Source: Neobacillus notoginsengisoli (GTDB lineage: Bacteria; Bacillota; Bacilli; Bacillales; Cytobacillaceae). From it: 64,000 nt of DNA. The position numbers and the translations under genes were made by a program. Below, piece by piece: positions 34,679 through 43,921 of the stretch. The notes under the pieces are model-generated. The model saw nothing but the letters and a program-made list of their open reading frames with translations. It was not told the origin of the DNA and searched no databases. The DNA is taken from the NCBI RefSeq assembly GCF_003515685.1, contig NZ_QWEG01000010.1, positions 62,001-126,000 on the forward strand. The letters run 5' to 3'. The stretch's first letter is position 1. Each line of letters begins with the position of its first letter.

Positions 34679-35629
34679 ATGAAAAAAGTTACGGTATTAA
34701 TTCCTGCTTATAATGAAGAAGAAGTGCTTGGAAGTTTATATAAACGATTAACCTTGGTTGTTTCTGCTATAGCCGGGTATGAATTCGAGTTCCTTTTGAT
34801 TAATGATGGGAGTGAGGACCGGACACTGGAAATGGTGAAAGAGATGAGAAGAAAAGATAAGCGTGTCTCATTCATCAACTTAGCCAGGAATTTCGGAAAG
34901 GAAACAGCGATGGCCGCAGGTCTTGATTATGCTAGAGGGGATGCGGTCATCATCATCGATGCCGATCTTCAAGACCCGCCTGAACTGATTCCTGAAATGA
35001 TTCGTTTTTGGGAGGAGGGCTTCGATGATGTATATGCAAAGAGAAGAAGCAGATCTGGAGAAACTTGGCTGAAAAAATGGACGGCCAATTTGTTTTATAA
35101 AGTATTGAAAAAAACGACTACAATCCCAATCCAGGAGGATACTGGTGATTTCAGGCTTCTGGACAGAAGGGTGGTTGATGCTTTAAAAAAGTTGAGGGAA
35201 TCGCAGCGATTTACAAAGGGCCTATTTAGTTGGGTAGGGTTCAATAAAAAAGAAATTTTGTTTGACCGTGACCCAAGAGCGGCCGGGAAAACGAAGTGGA
35301 ATTATTTTAAGCTTGGACATCTTGCGGTCGAAGGGGTTATTTCCTTTACAACTGCGCCTTTAAGATTGGCCTCCTACCTTGGGCTGGTTGTGTCGATGCT
35401 CGCATTTGTCTACATGATTTGGATCATATTCAAGACACTGCTTTATGGCGACCCTGTTGCGGGCTATCCTTCAATCATGACGGTTATTCTATTCCTTGGG
35501 GGCATTCAACTTCTCTCGCTCGGGATTATTGGAGAATATCTCGGCAGGATTTTTAACGAGACGAAAAACCGGCCTCTCTACCTAGTGGATGAGTATAATG
35601 ATGAGAAAGTAAGGGACTTTAATGGATAG
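34679..35629 (+). CDS. gtrB: Undecaprenyl-phosphate glycosyltransferase (GtrB/CsbB-like)
   Basis: The 316-residue GT2 enzyme makes polyprenyl-phosphate hexose at the membrane. The GT-A domain has VLIPAYNEEEVLGSLY, LLINDGSEDRT, LARNFGKETAMAAGLDYARG and the DXD-type DADLQDPPE. Residues about 230-300 form two membrane segments (ASYLGLVVSMLAFVYMIWI and SIMTVILFLGGIQLLSLGI), as in CsbB, YkoT and GtrB. AAAAGGGGG precedes ATG 34679. It overlaps gtrA by 8 bases. It provides the donor for a GT-C enzyme, probably the divergent one at 33058-34512. The sugar is not predictable. Confidence 0.92.
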   Translation: MKKVTVLIPAYNEEEVLGSLYKRLTLVVSAIAGYEFEFLLINDGSEDRTLEMVKEMRRKDKRVSFINLARNFGKETAMAAGLDYARGDAVIIIDADLQDPPELIPEMIRFWEEGFDDVYAKRRSRSGETWLKKWTANLFYKVLKKTTTIPIQEDTGDFRLLDRRVVDALKKLRESQRFTKGLFSWVGFNKKEILFDRDPRAAGKTKWNYFKLGHLAVEGVISFTTAPLRLASYLGLVVSMLAFVYMIWIIFKTLLYGDPVAGYPSIMTVILFLGGIQLLSLGIIGEYLGRIFNETKNRPLYLVDEYNDEKVRDFNG

Positions 35630-36023
35630 GATAAGGGAAGTTTTTAGCTATCTATTTTTTGGAGCTTTGACAACCATAGTAAATCTCGCGGTTTACTATA
35701 TTTTAGCGAACCCCTTTCAAGTTGATTATAGAATCTCTACCATTATAGCGTGGGTATTGGCCGTTGTTTTTGCTTATATTACGAACAAGCTTTTCGTTTT
35801 TAACAGTAAGGCTGCCGGGGCAAGGGGAATAATGAAAGAGATGGGTTCATTCTTTCTCTTTCGCTTGCTTTCCCTGCTTATTGATATAACAGGAATGATT
35901 CTGCTCGTTGAGCTTGTAAAGGTGGACGACTTTTTATCTAAACTAATAACAAATATAGCCGTGATTATCTTTAACTATATAGCGAGTAAACGTTATATCT
36001 TTAAACATGTGCGGGAGAAATAA
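35622..36023 (+). CDS. gtrA: GtrA-like polyprenyl-phosphate sugar flippase
   Basis: The 133-residue protein has four membrane segments, the exact size and plan of the GtrA/GtcA family. It contains YLFFGALTTIVNLAVYYIL, the conserved WVLAVVFAYITNKLFVFNS, and the C-terminal NYIASKRYIFK. These proteins are thought to flip the lipid-linked sugar made by GtrB. ATG 35622 lies inside the end of gtrB, so the two are translated together. A strong terminator at 36023 ends the operon. Confidence 0.9.
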   Translation: MDRIREVFSYLFFGALTTIVNLAVYYILANPFQVDYRISTIIAWVLAVVFAYITNKLFVFNSKAAGARGIMKEMGSFFLFRLLSLLIDITGMILLVELVKVDDFLSKLITNIAVIIFNYIASKRYIFKHVREK

Positions 36024-36061
36024 AAAAGCTGGCGAATTAATGATTCATACGCCAGCTTTTT
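36023..36061. terminator. Bidirectional terminator after gtrA
   Basis: AAAAAGCTGGCG pairs with CGCCAGCTTTTT (36023-36034 with 36050-36061) and serves both gtrA and the convergent surface-protein gene. Confidence 0.9.
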
Positions 36062-36064
36062 CTA

Positions 36065-39000
36065 TTATTTCAAAGGATACATATACAAATTTTCCAGGTG
36101 CCTGAAGTAAAGATTACCCGCGGAATCATCAACTAAATCTTTTGCTCCACTTGTCAGGATAAACGAATATTTCATCGTTTTAGGATCCATCTTAAAGAAA
36201 CTTCCTTCCAGTGTCCCATAAATATAGCCATCCTTGCCGGTGAGCATTCTGGCATTCCCGTATCGGCCGGAAATTGCATTAAACATTTTCACAGACCTGA
36301 ATGTATTATTTGCTGGGTTGTAAGCAAAAATGGTTCCGTCAGCGGCTCCCCATAACTGATTATCGGGACCAGTAAACAGAGACATTACCATGGAAGCTTT
36401 AAGTGGCAAGGTGATGATTTGCTTCTGGCCTGGGTTTGCCGGATTAAATCTGAATAACTTGGCACCGTTTGGATCTTTTTGATAGTTTGCGTGGATGGAA
36501 GTTCCTCCGTATATATAACCGCCAAAAGGATGCAGGCTGATAATACTTTGGTTATTGATATAATTCTCGTAAACTCTATGTGTATTAGTCTTTAAATCAT
36601 AATCCATAATCAGGCCGCCTTTTGATGTGTACTGCGGGTAAGTGCCTGCAAACAGATGATTATTTACCGAAGTTAACGCAGCTATCCTTTCTTGGCCATA
36701 ATCCTTGATTCTAGCTAATACATTAGGAGTACGCTGATCCCAAGGGATGGAAGAATCCACAATCTCGGTAAGCCTCGCGTTTGGATACGCACCGACATAC
36801 ATTTTTCCATTAACATGGACTGCGCTTTCTAGCTGGCTGATGCCATTTAATTGACTTGTTTCTTTCGTGACCGGATTATACTGGGTCAGACCGCCTGACA
36901 TATAACCGTTCACATAAATATAGCGTTTGTCCGGACTTGTAAACAATAGGTGAAGATTAACTGGCTGTGCAGGCACAGCGAAACTCCTAATTGATATTTC
37001 ATTTGAGACCGGATCAAAAACATAGTAGCTTCCTTTATTGTCAATTAGGCCAACCAGAACACTATTTTCTGGATTAGTTTTAAGGTTGACGAAATCAAGG
37101 GAAAGAGCTTCTGTATTTTCCAGCAGCTTTGCACCTGTATTTCTGGTTACTCCCGTGCTCATGTTATATCCGTAAAGGACAGCATCGTTGCTATAGTAAA
37201 CTTCATTCGTAGTTGGATTCTTTTCTGAAAATCCCCTTGATGCACTTGGGAACTCAGAGATGAATCTTTGGGCTGCAATATCGTAAACGGCAGCTTTTTT
37301 GCTAGGATAAAGCTTCGCAAACAGGAAGCGGTTATCAATCAACTTTAGTTTTTCGGCATAAGTTTCTTTTTTATACTGTTCCGGAAGAATGGAAACCTTG
37401 GCGTTATTGCTTAAGTCCCAGCGGACAAGTTCCGCGGTCGCACCGGAGCTTACATATAAATATTTATTATCATTATCTGCGACAACAGCTTTCGCATATT
37501 GCTTTCCTTTTTGGGTGGGCAATATAAACTCTCGCTTGCTGGTCAATTTATTATATTTAAAAACATTCGCTCCATAGGCGGTCACACCGAATACGTATTG
37601 ATCATTTACAAAAATGTCCTGGATGGATGTATCGTTTGTTCCGCTGACGACATGGCCGTGGCTGGAAAGCTTCCGGGAGATTGGATTGTAGCTGTAAAGT
37701 GTACCACGGTTTGTTCCCGCAATCCAGGCAATTCCGGCACTGTCAACATCCAGCCCCCATGCACTTGTTGAATCAGTAAGATTGTATACGCCAATCACTT
37801 TATTTGTATTGAGATCAACTACTGCCAGCGCGCTCGGAGTCCCATGAAGGATGACATACATGTAGGCATTTCCGTTTGAATCCATCCCTGATTTTGCGGC
37901 TATTGTACTTTGATTGAAAACCATCGGCCCAAGATTTACTGGTTTTTTCCCGTGCAGCGGGACTGCGGGAGGTGTAATGCCGTTCGCGCATTGGACTGCC
38001 TGAAGCTTTGCTTTTGAAGGTGTATTATATGTGATGCGGCTATCCCGCTTAACATAATAACCGCCTCCGACTCCAAGTAAATCTCCCTTAAAGCTGTAAA
38101 TGCGATAAACTCCGCCTTTTGGCAATGTTTTTTCTGGAGTGAGACTTGATCCGATCATTTTATACAGCGTAGTGTCAGAAATAACTGTGACTCTGCCAAT
38201 TTGTCCTGGCTTTAATTCCCCGCCATCCCAATAAATTTTTTGGCCGGGAGTGATACCGGTACACACGTTATCCTGTGGTGCAGGTGCCGGGGTTACCGGA
38301 GCCTGTGGTGCAGGAGCGGGAGTCTCGGAAGCAGGTTTATTGGCGCATGCAACTGCCTGCAGCTTCGTTTTTGAAGGGGTGGTATAAGACACATTTGTAT
38401 CCCTTTTTACAAAGTAACCGCCCCCGACGCCCAACAAATCACTTTTAAAGTTGTATATTCGATAGAAAGTCCCCTTCTTTAATACTTTTTCGTGTTTAAG
38501 AGATCCGTCGGGAAGTAGTTTAAATAAAGGAGTATCCTTGAGAATCTGTAATCTGCCAATCTGCCCGGGTTTAAGTTCCGAACCGTTCCAATAAACTTTT
38601 TGCCCTGGAGTGATACCGGCACAGACGTTGTCCTGGGGAACAGGTACCGGGGTTGCCGGAGCCTGTGGTGCGGGAGCGGGAGTCTGGGAAGCAGGTTTAT
38701 TGGCGCATGTGACTGCCTGCAGCTTCGCTTTTGAAGGGGTGGTATAAGACACATTTGTATCTCTATTCACAAAGTAACCGCCTCCGACCCCCAACAAATC
38801 ACCTTTAAAGTTATAGATTCGATAGAAGGTTCCCTTCTTTAACATTTTTTCCTGTTTAAGAGAACCGTCGGGAAGTAGTTTAAATAAAGGAGTATCCTTG
38901 AGAATCTGCAATCTGCCAATCTGCCCAGCTTTAAGTTCCGATCCGTTCCAATAAATCTTTTGGCCAGGTTTTATACCGGCGCAAGGATCGGACGCTGAAG

Positions 39001-39070
39001 AAGTTAAGGGAACATATAAAGATGATACTATTATGGCTATTGTTACAAAGAAAGACAGTATTTTTTTCAA
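36065..39070 (-). CDS. Large secreted protein: three Cys-bounded repeats plus beta-propeller
   Basis: The 1001-residue exported protein has a signal peptide (about 1-27). Three repeats of about 95 residues follow, each with GQKIYWNGSELKxGQIGR, GxxYRIYxFKGDLLGVGGGY and a closing PSKxKLQAVxCAN. Each repeat opens and closes with a Cys, so an internal disulfide is possible. Pro/Ala/Gln linkers separate them. From about 365 on, six to seven blade-like repeats with YDLxTN-type ends suggest a beta-propeller. No LPXTG, SLH or LysM motif is visible. The frame extends to GTG 39079, but GCAGG sits eight bases before TTG 39070, which also gives a clean MKKILSFF signal start. Function is unknown; glycan binding fits the location. 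Confidence 0.8.
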   Translation of the reverse strand: MKKILSFFVTIAIIVSSLYVPLTSSASDPCAGIKPGQKIYWNGSELKAGQIGRLQILKDTPLFKLLPDGSLKQEKMLKKGTFYRIYNFKGDLLGVGGGYFVNRDTNVSYTTPSKAKLQAVTCANKPASQTPAPAPQAPATPVPVPQDNVCAGITPGQKVYWNGSELKPGQIGRLQILKDTPLFKLLPDGSLKHEKVLKKGTFYRIYNFKSDLLGVGGGYFVKRDTNVSYTTPSKTKLQAVACANKPASETPAPAPQAPVTPAPAPQDNVCTGITPGQKIYWDGGELKPGQIGRVTVISDTTLYKMIGSSLTPEKTLPKGGVYRIYSFKGDLLGVGGGYYVKRDSRITYNTPSKAKLQAVQCANGITPPAVPLHGKKPVNLGPMVFNQSTIAAKSGMDSNGNAYMYVILHGTPSALAVVDLNTNKVIGVYNLTDSTSAWGLDVDSAGIAWIAGTNRGTLYSYNPISRKLSSHGHVVSGTNDTSIQDIFVNDQYVFGVTAYGANVFKYNKLTSKREFILPTQKGKQYAKAVVADNDNKYLYVSSGATAELVRWDLSNNAKVSILPEQYKKETYAEKLKLIDNRFLFAKLYPSKKAAVYDIAAQRFISEFPSASRGFSEKNPTTNEVYYSNDAVLYGYNMSTGVTRNTGAKLLENTEALSLDFVNLKTNPENSVLVGLIDNKGSYYVFDPVSNEISIRSFAVPAQPVNLHLLFTSPDKRYIYVNGYMSGGLTQYNPVTKETSQLNGISQLESAVHVNGKMYVGAYPNARLTEIVDSSIPWDQRTPNVLARIKDYGQERIAALTSVNNHLFAGTYPQYTSKGGLIMDYDLKTNTHRVYENYINNQSIISLHPFGGYIYGGTSIHANYQKDPNGAKLFRFNPANPGQKQIITLPLKASMVMSLFTGPDNQLWGAADGTIFAYNPANNTFRSVKMFNAISGRYGNARMLTGKDGYIYGTLEGSFFKMDPKTMKYSFILTSGAKDLVDDSAGNLYFRHLENLYMYPLK
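38280..38990 (-). repeat. Two near-identical 360-bp tandem coding repeats
   Basis: Within the surface-protein gene, 38280-38640 and 38640-38990 are nearly identical at DNA level with a period of 360 bases (120 codons including the linker). The third unit, 37965-38280, has drifted further. This points to a recent duplication and a possible site of length variation. Confidence 0.75.
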
Positions 39071-39290
39071 TTTTTCCACCTGCTTCTACTATTTTCTACA
39101 TAGTCTAAGTTTACCAAATAAACCAATAGATTCATATGGGGCTCTTGTTTCCATTTTTTACAAAAGGGAGAAGCGCCTCACGACTACCTCAGAAGGTAGA
39201 GGCTCCAATTAAGTGAAAACAACTCCTATTTTGAATGGGAGGCCAAAACAATAAAAAAGAACATGTCATCAATCGACATATTTAGATTCC

Positions 39291-39319
39291 TTGAACATTT
39301 TTTGTCGAATAGTTACTAT
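39291..39319 (+). promoter_or_regulatory. Sigma-A promoter for acyltransferase gene
   Basis: TTGAAC (39291-39296) and TACTAT (39314-39319) are exactly 17 bases apart. The predicted transcript start near 39326 coincides with the beginning of a stem-loop. Confidence 0.65.
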
Positions 39320-39327
39320 ATAGGAGA

Positions 39328-39358
39328 ACCCTAAGGAGAGCCCTAAGGGTTTTTTCTT
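39328..39358 (+). terminator. Leader stem-loop before acyltransferase gene
   Basis: ACCCT-A-AGG pairs with CCT-A-AGGGT (39328-39335 with 39343-39350, allowing an A-A mismatch) and is followed by TTTTTTCTTTT. It lies between the promoter and the ATG at 39388, so it could act as an attenuator or a 5' stabilising hairpin. No upstream plus-strand gene needs it as a terminator. Confidence 0.45.
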
Positions 39359-39387
39359 TTGTTGTCAAGGAGGATGTAGGTGACACT

Positions 39388-40449
39388 ATGAAAAAAGCAG
39401 GTTATATTTTTGAGATTCATTATTTAAGAGCCGTTGCATGTTTAATGGTATTGCTTGTTCACGTTTCCGGATCATTTTATTATGAAAACGGAAAAGTCTG
39501 GGACAATATGACATTCTTTGTGAACCAGATAAGCCGGTTTGGGACAAGCATGTTCGCCCTTATAAGTGCTTTTCTTCTGATTAGGTCTACAATTAATAGG
39601 GGGTTCGAACCGAAAAGGTTTTTTAGCAGCAGACTGACAAAAGTCGGCCTTCCATTTTTGGCTTGGAGTCTCTTTTATCTTTATTACTGGTATGTAACAA
39701 ATGGTTTTCACCCGCTCGATTCTGGGCGGAAGCGGTTTATCATTGATTTCTTTTTTGGTAATTCTTTTTACCATCTTTATTTTATGTCGATTGTTTTTCA
39801 ATTTTATCTCGTTTTTCCGCTACTTCAGCTTATACGCTCTAAAAAAGCATGGGCCGTTTTGCTCGTTATTGCTGCGCTTGTTCACATTTACTTCCTTACA
39901 TACTACGCACCTGGGAAATTCGAAGGGGTATGGAGAACCATTTTGAGTCAAAGGGCTTTTCTTCCGAACTGGATATACTTTTTTATTTTTGGCGGTTTTT
40001 TAGCGTATTTTTGGGATGACGCTCTATCCTTTTCAAGGAAGTATGCCAAATGGTTCGGTATCGCTTCGTTGTTTGTAATATTCCTTGGTGTTTTGGAATA
40101 TACAGTAGTTGGTTCCATACCTTCTAACAGGCTGACTAATATCATAAACATTCCAATCCTTACCTTTACAATGATTGGATTTGGGGAAAGGATATCAAAA
40201 TTACGGTGGTTGTCTAAATTCCTTACAAGTATTGGAACGTATTCAATGGCAATTTACCTGGCTCACCCATTTGTTTTGAACGTATTCCAGAATTTCGCAC
40301 CACAAGGTATTTGGAAAACACCATTATTTCCTTTTGTGTTTGCGATTGTCCTTTTTTTGACAATGGGATTTGTAAAAGTCATTCAAGTATTGCCGTTTTA
40401 TCAATACGTTTTAACAATCCCGAAGATAAAAAGGGAAAAGGTTGCATAA
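39388..40449 (+). CDS. Membrane acyltransferase family 3 (O-acetyltransferase)
   Basis: The 353-residue protein has about ten membrane segments and the family signature near the N-terminus: EIHYLRAVACLMVLLVHVSGSF, with the conserved catalytic His in LLVHVS. RFGTSMFALISAFLL follows, and the C-terminal part has YSMAIYLAHPFVLNVF. Such enzymes move acetyl or other short acyl groups onto extracytoplasmic sugars. ATG 39388 follows GTAGGTGA. The neighbours suggest the target is a wall polymer or glycan of this locus, but that is not shown. It appears to be transcribed alone and converges on the LtaS-like gene. Confidence 0.88.
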   Translation: MKKAGYIFEIHYLRAVACLMVLLVHVSGSFYYENGKVWDNMTFFVNQISRFGTSMFALISAFLLIRSTINRGFEPKRFFSSRLTKVGLPFLAWSLFYLYYWYVTNGFHPLDSGRKRFIIDFFFGNSFYHLYFMSIVFQFYLVFPLLQLIRSKKAWAVLLVIAALVHIYFLTYYAPGKFEGVWRTILSQRAFLPNWIYFFIFGGFLAYFWDDALSFSRKYAKWFGIASLFVIFLGVLEYTVVGSIPSNRLTNIINIPILTFTMIGFGERISKLRWLSKFLTSIGTYSMAIYLAHPFVLNVFQNFAPQGIWKTPLFPFVFAIVLFLTMGFVKVIQVLPFYQYVLTIPKIKREKVA

Positions 40450-40567
40450 AAAGCTTTTCGTCCACTAGTCGTTTATTTACTCAAGCTTTTACTATTTCCC
40501 ACGTGGTTGATCTTACCAAATAATAATGATCGGTAAGGGAGCTTATATTGGAAGTTTGTGCAAAAAG

Positions 40568-40594
40568 AATAAGCGGGAATGGCTCCCGCTTATT
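40568..40594. terminator. Bidirectional terminator (acyltransferase / LtaS-like)
   Basis: AATAAGCGGGA pairs with TCCCGCTTATT (40568-40578 with 40584-40594); on the minus strand it leads into CTTTTTG. Confidence 0.8.
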
Positions 40595-40603
40595 TCACGT
40601 TTG

Positions 40604-42469
40604 TTATTTTTTAAATAGGTCTCGAATTAAGTTGTTTTCCAACAATTTGGTGGATAGTTCGATGTCATTGACTAGCTTGTCATAGCCTTTTCGGCAAAAT
40701 TCAACATCAACCTGTTTGCCTGCAAAGTTGTCATAACAGGTTCCTGCTTCAAATGCCCCATTATGCGCTGCCTTATAGTCGTAATTGTCCGAGTAGAAGG
40801 AGTATCTGGTCGTTTCGTAAGCAAAACCGGCAAATCCTTGTCCTGATGCATATAAAGGCATCCCGAACTGGACGAGAGGCTGCTCAATGCCCAGCACGGA
40901 TGTAAGGGTTGGATAAATATCCATCTGGCTTGAGACCCGGGAATCCGCAACACCTTCAGTTTCACCTGGATAATGGATGATGATCGGGATGCGCAGCCGC
41001 TCTTTTTCATTGAAAGTTATGCCAAGAAGCTGCTTGATTTCAGCTTCGTCTTTAGGGATTGGCCCGTAGTGGTCTCCGTATAGGACAAAAATTGATTCAT
41101 CCCATATGCCTTCTGCCTTCAGCTGGTCGATAAACTTCCCTAAGACTGTATCAAAGTAATGAACGCTTTGCAGATAGTTACCTGTTGCAGTGCCTTTGAA
41201 TTCATCAGGCAGTTTCAAGTATTGATACTTGGATGGCATTTCAAAGGGCCTGTGGTTTGTAAGTGTGATAATAAAGTTGTAAAAAGGTTTCTTTTCCTCT
41301 TTGTAAATTTCAGCCATTTGGTCGAACATACTCTCGTCAGACAAACCAAGTCCAATCAATTCGTCTTTCTTTATTTTTGGGTGGTCAATATGATAAAACG
41401 AAGTGAAGCCCTGTTTTTTATAAGCCTGCTGCCTGTTCCAAAATTCAGGGGAGTTCCCGTGGGTTGCGCTGACCTTATAACCAATTTCTTTTAAAACATT
41501 TGGGAGAGATAAGTAGTCGTTATTTGGAAACCCTTTGTATACTCCCTTTGGTGCCATTGGGTAAATCGAATTGTTAGCAACGAATTCGGCATCTGAGGTA
41601 TTGCCCCGTCCGATTTGTGTAAATGAATTTGGATAGTAATGGCTTCCTTTTATTAATTCATCCATTACAGGGGTTACTTTCTTACCCTCTATGGATAGGC
41701 CGATTGGAAAAGTATTTAACGATTCCGCCTGGACTATAATGATGTTTTTTCCTTTATACTTGCCGAAGTATGGCGATTTTTTTTGAATTTCCTGGTTTTG
41801 AGAAAATTTGTCGCGCAACTCGTTTCGTTCATATTCACCTGTCGCTGAATTACTGCTGGCCAACGTATTGACATAAAATGTATGAGTTGTTTGATAAATA
41901 TGAGCCGGAACAATTCCGGTTAATGAGACCATGTATTGGTCTGAAAATGTTTCTTTTAACGGAAAGAATGACGTAAACAATAAAACAGCAAATCCTCCGG
42001 AAACCAGGAAAAGGGGATGAGGCTTTGTACGGTCAAATGAAATCCGTTTAGAAGAGAAAAACAGAATCGCCAATACAAATGGAACATCAATCCAATATAA
42101 ATAATCCGTCCTGTAGAGCAATGATAGGATTGAATCTTTTACATCACCAAGCTGGCCCGCCTGATCCATAAGCTGTACACTTAAAATTGAGTCATAGTAC
42201 CGTTCGTATACGACATCAGCATATAGAAGGAAGGAAAGCAAAAAATAAAAAATACCGGTAATATAGAAGAACAATTTGCGCTTTTTTGAAAGCAGCAATC
42301 CTGCAGTCAGCAGTGAAAGGCCCCCGCTTGATAAAAGAATATATTTTTTGTGCGGGTTGAGTCCCAATTCCCCCACAAAGTAAAAGGTTTTAAAAGCCCA
42401 TATCAAGGTAATGGAAGATAAGAGAAAAATGAGTGGAATCCAATAACGCTTTGCATTTTCCCTGCCCAT
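40604..42469 (-). CDS. LTA synthase family sulfatase-fold phosphoglycerol transferase
   Basis: The 621-residue LtaS-type enzyme has five membrane segments within residues 1-175 and an outer alkaline-phosphatase-like domain. The catalytic Thr291 is in GRGNTSDAEF, Glu249 in VQAESLN, and later metal ligands lie in YGDHYGP. The linker around 195-215 (VNTLASSNSATGEY) matches where LtaS is cut by signal peptidase. The enzyme polymerises or primes glycerol-phosphate on lipoteichoic acid; B. subtilis has four such paralogues, and I cannot say which this matches. AAAGGATGTGAT precedes ATG 42469. The gene is monocistronic and divergent from tagO. Confidence 0.92.
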   Translation of the reverse strand: MGRENAKRYWIPLIFLLSSITLIWAFKTFYFVGELGLNPHKKYILLSSGGLSLLTAGLLLSKKRKLFFYITGIFYFLLSFLLYADVVYERYYDSILSVQLMDQAGQLGDVKDSILSLLYRTDYLYWIDVPFVLAILFFSSKRISFDRTKPHPLFLVSGGFAVLLFTSFFPLKETFSDQYMVSLTGIVPAHIYQTTHTFYVNTLASSNSATGEYERNELRDKFSQNQEIQKKSPYFGKYKGKNIIIVQAESLNTFPIGLSIEGKKVTPVMDELIKGSHYYPNSFTQIGRGNTSDAEFVANNSIYPMAPKGVYKGFPNNDYLSLPNVLKEIGYKVSATHGNSPEFWNRQQAYKKQGFTSFYHIDHPKIKKDELIGLGLSDESMFDQMAEIYKEEKKPFYNFIITLTNHRPFEMPSKYQYLKLPDEFKGTATGNYLQSVHYFDTVLGKFIDQLKAEGIWDESIFVLYGDHYGPIPKDEAEIKQLLGITFNEKERLRIPIIIHYPGETEGVADSRVSSQMDIYPTLTSVLGIEQPLVQFGMPLYASGQGFAGFAYETTRYSFYSDNYDYKAAHNGAFEAGTCYDNFAGKQVDVEFCRKGYDKLVNDIELSTKLLENNLIRDLFKK

Positions 42470-42581
42470 GTCGTATCACATCCTTTGTTATTTTGACATC
42501 GTTCATCTTAACAGAAAATAGCCTAGTTTAATAGAAAGATTGATTGAATTCCAGTAAATAGATGAGAAAAAGGGGAATCCA

Positions 42582-42590
42582 TGCTATAAT
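42582..42590 (+). promoter_or_regulatory. tagO: Candidate extended -10 promoter upstream of tagO
   Basis: TGCTATAAT is a complete extended -10 element about 205 bases upstream of tagO. No good -35 is present. A second TATAAT at about 42768-42773 is close to the gene but its spacing to any -35 is poor. Confidence 0.4.
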
Positions 42591-42796
42591 TAACGTTTGA
42601 TTGGACCATCTACTTTATTTTAACTGAAACATTTCGAAATACATTCCGTCTTATAGTATGGGGTGCTAAGAGTTTGCCTCATTACCTTTCGTATTATTCC
42701 TTCCATATTAAAATTGTATCTGGGTAAAGGAATCTGTGATACGATTGTGTTGCCCGGATAAAATAAAAATATAATCTTGAAATAGAGGAGATTGTT

Positions 42797-43870
42797 ATGT
42801 ATATCCAAGCTGCTCTGGCTTTTTTCGCTTCTTTAGTTACAGTTCTAGCCGCTACACCTCTCGTGATAAAGCTGGCAGTGAGAATTGGGGCTGTTGATAA
42901 ACCGAATGAACGAAAAGTCCATCAAAAATTAATGCCACGCCTCGGAGGGCTGGCCATTTTTATCGGGGCTATTGCCAGCTATTTCGCCGGGGGGCTCTAT
43001 GAACAGAAAGTGACTGCTATAACCGTTGGTGCCATCATGATTGTGGCACTCGGAATGCTGGATGATAAATATGAATTATCTGCTAAGGTAAAGTTTGCCG
43101 GACAGATTATTGTGGGCTGTTTGATTGTTTACAGCGGCCTAAAGGTTGACCTTTTGACAATCCCATATATCGGCGATTTTGAATTAGGGTTATGGAGTTA
43201 CCCGATTACGGTTTTCTGGATTGTGGCATTTACGAATGCAATCAACCTGATTGACGGCCTGGATGGGTTGTCGGCGGGCATTTCAGCAATCGGCATCATT
43301 ACGATAGCGATTATGGCTGCACTTGCAGGCAAAGTCCTTATTTTTACGCTATGTGCGATCCTGCTTGGAAGCATCATCGGCTTTCTGTTTTATAATTTCC
43401 ATCCGGCAAAGATCTTTATGGGTGATACAGGGGCGCTGTTTCTTGGCTATTCAATTTCCATCCTGTCCTTGCTCGGATTGTATAAAAGTGTAACTTTATT
43501 CAGCTTTATTGTACCAGTTATCATCCTTGGAGTTCCTGTGTTTGATACAACTTTTGCCATCATTCGGAGAATTGCAAATAAGCGGCCGATTTCATCGCCG
43601 GATAAATCCCATCTCCATCACAGGCTGCTGGCACTTGGCTTTTCCCATAGGAAAACGGTATTGGCGATTTATGCTTTTGGGATTCTTTTTGGCATATGCG
43701 CATTGCTTTTATCCGAATCGACTTTATGGGGAACGATTTTTATCCTATTTGGATTGCTGATTGTAACGGAAGTGATTGCAGAAATAATAGGTCTTGTGCA
43801 TGTTAGGTATAAACCCTTTTTGACTATTTATAAAAAAATGACCGGAAAAACAATCCTTCGGGAAAAATAA
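42797..43870 (+). CDS. tagO: Undecaprenyl-phosphate GlcNAc-1-phosphate transferase TagO/WecA
   Basis: TagO starts teichoic-acid and other wall-glycan assembly by moving GlcNAc-1-phosphate onto undecaprenyl phosphate. The 357-residue membrane protein has about ten to eleven membrane segments and the family motifs: GLAIFIG, LGMLDDKYELSAKVKF, NAINLIDGLDGLSAG, NFHPAKIFMGDTG and the cytoplasmic HLHHRLLALGFSH loop. GAGGAGATT precedes ATG 42797. It leads the rightward Wzy-type cluster, so it is the natural initiating enzyme. The B. subtilis tagO-LCP-yvyE-degS neighbourhood is echoed by the genes at 61-64 kb. A strong terminator follows. Confidence 0.93.
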   Translation: MYIQAALAFFASLVTVLAATPLVIKLAVRIGAVDKPNERKVHQKLMPRLGGLAIFIGAIASYFAGGLYEQKVTAITVGAIMIVALGMLDDKYELSAKVKFAGQIIVGCLIVYSGLKVDLLTIPYIGDFELGLWSYPITVFWIVAFTNAINLIDGLDGLSAGISAIGIITIAIMAALAGKVLIFTLCAILLGSIIGFLFYNFHPAKIFMGDTGALFLGYSISILSLLGLYKSVTLFSFIVPVIILGVPVFDTTFAIIRRIANKRPISSPDKSHLHHRLLALGFSHRKTVLAIYAFGILFGICALLLSESTLWGTIFILFGLLIVTEVIAEIIGLVHVRYKPFLTIYKKMTGKTILREK

Positions 43871-43883
43871 ATCATTTTATTCC

Positions 43884-43921
43884 AAGGCCGTTTGTGTGCG
43901 TTTTTCCATACAAACGGCCTT
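43884..43921 (+). terminator. Terminator after tagO
   Basis: AAGGCCGTTTGT pairs with ACAAACGGCCTT (43884-43895 with 43910-43921), followed by TTTGTTT. Confidence 0.88.

Noticed and set aside
37965-38990. Direct repeats considered as a CRISPR array
   Set aside because: The repeats are 360-base coding units within one reading frame, without short spacers or cas genes.
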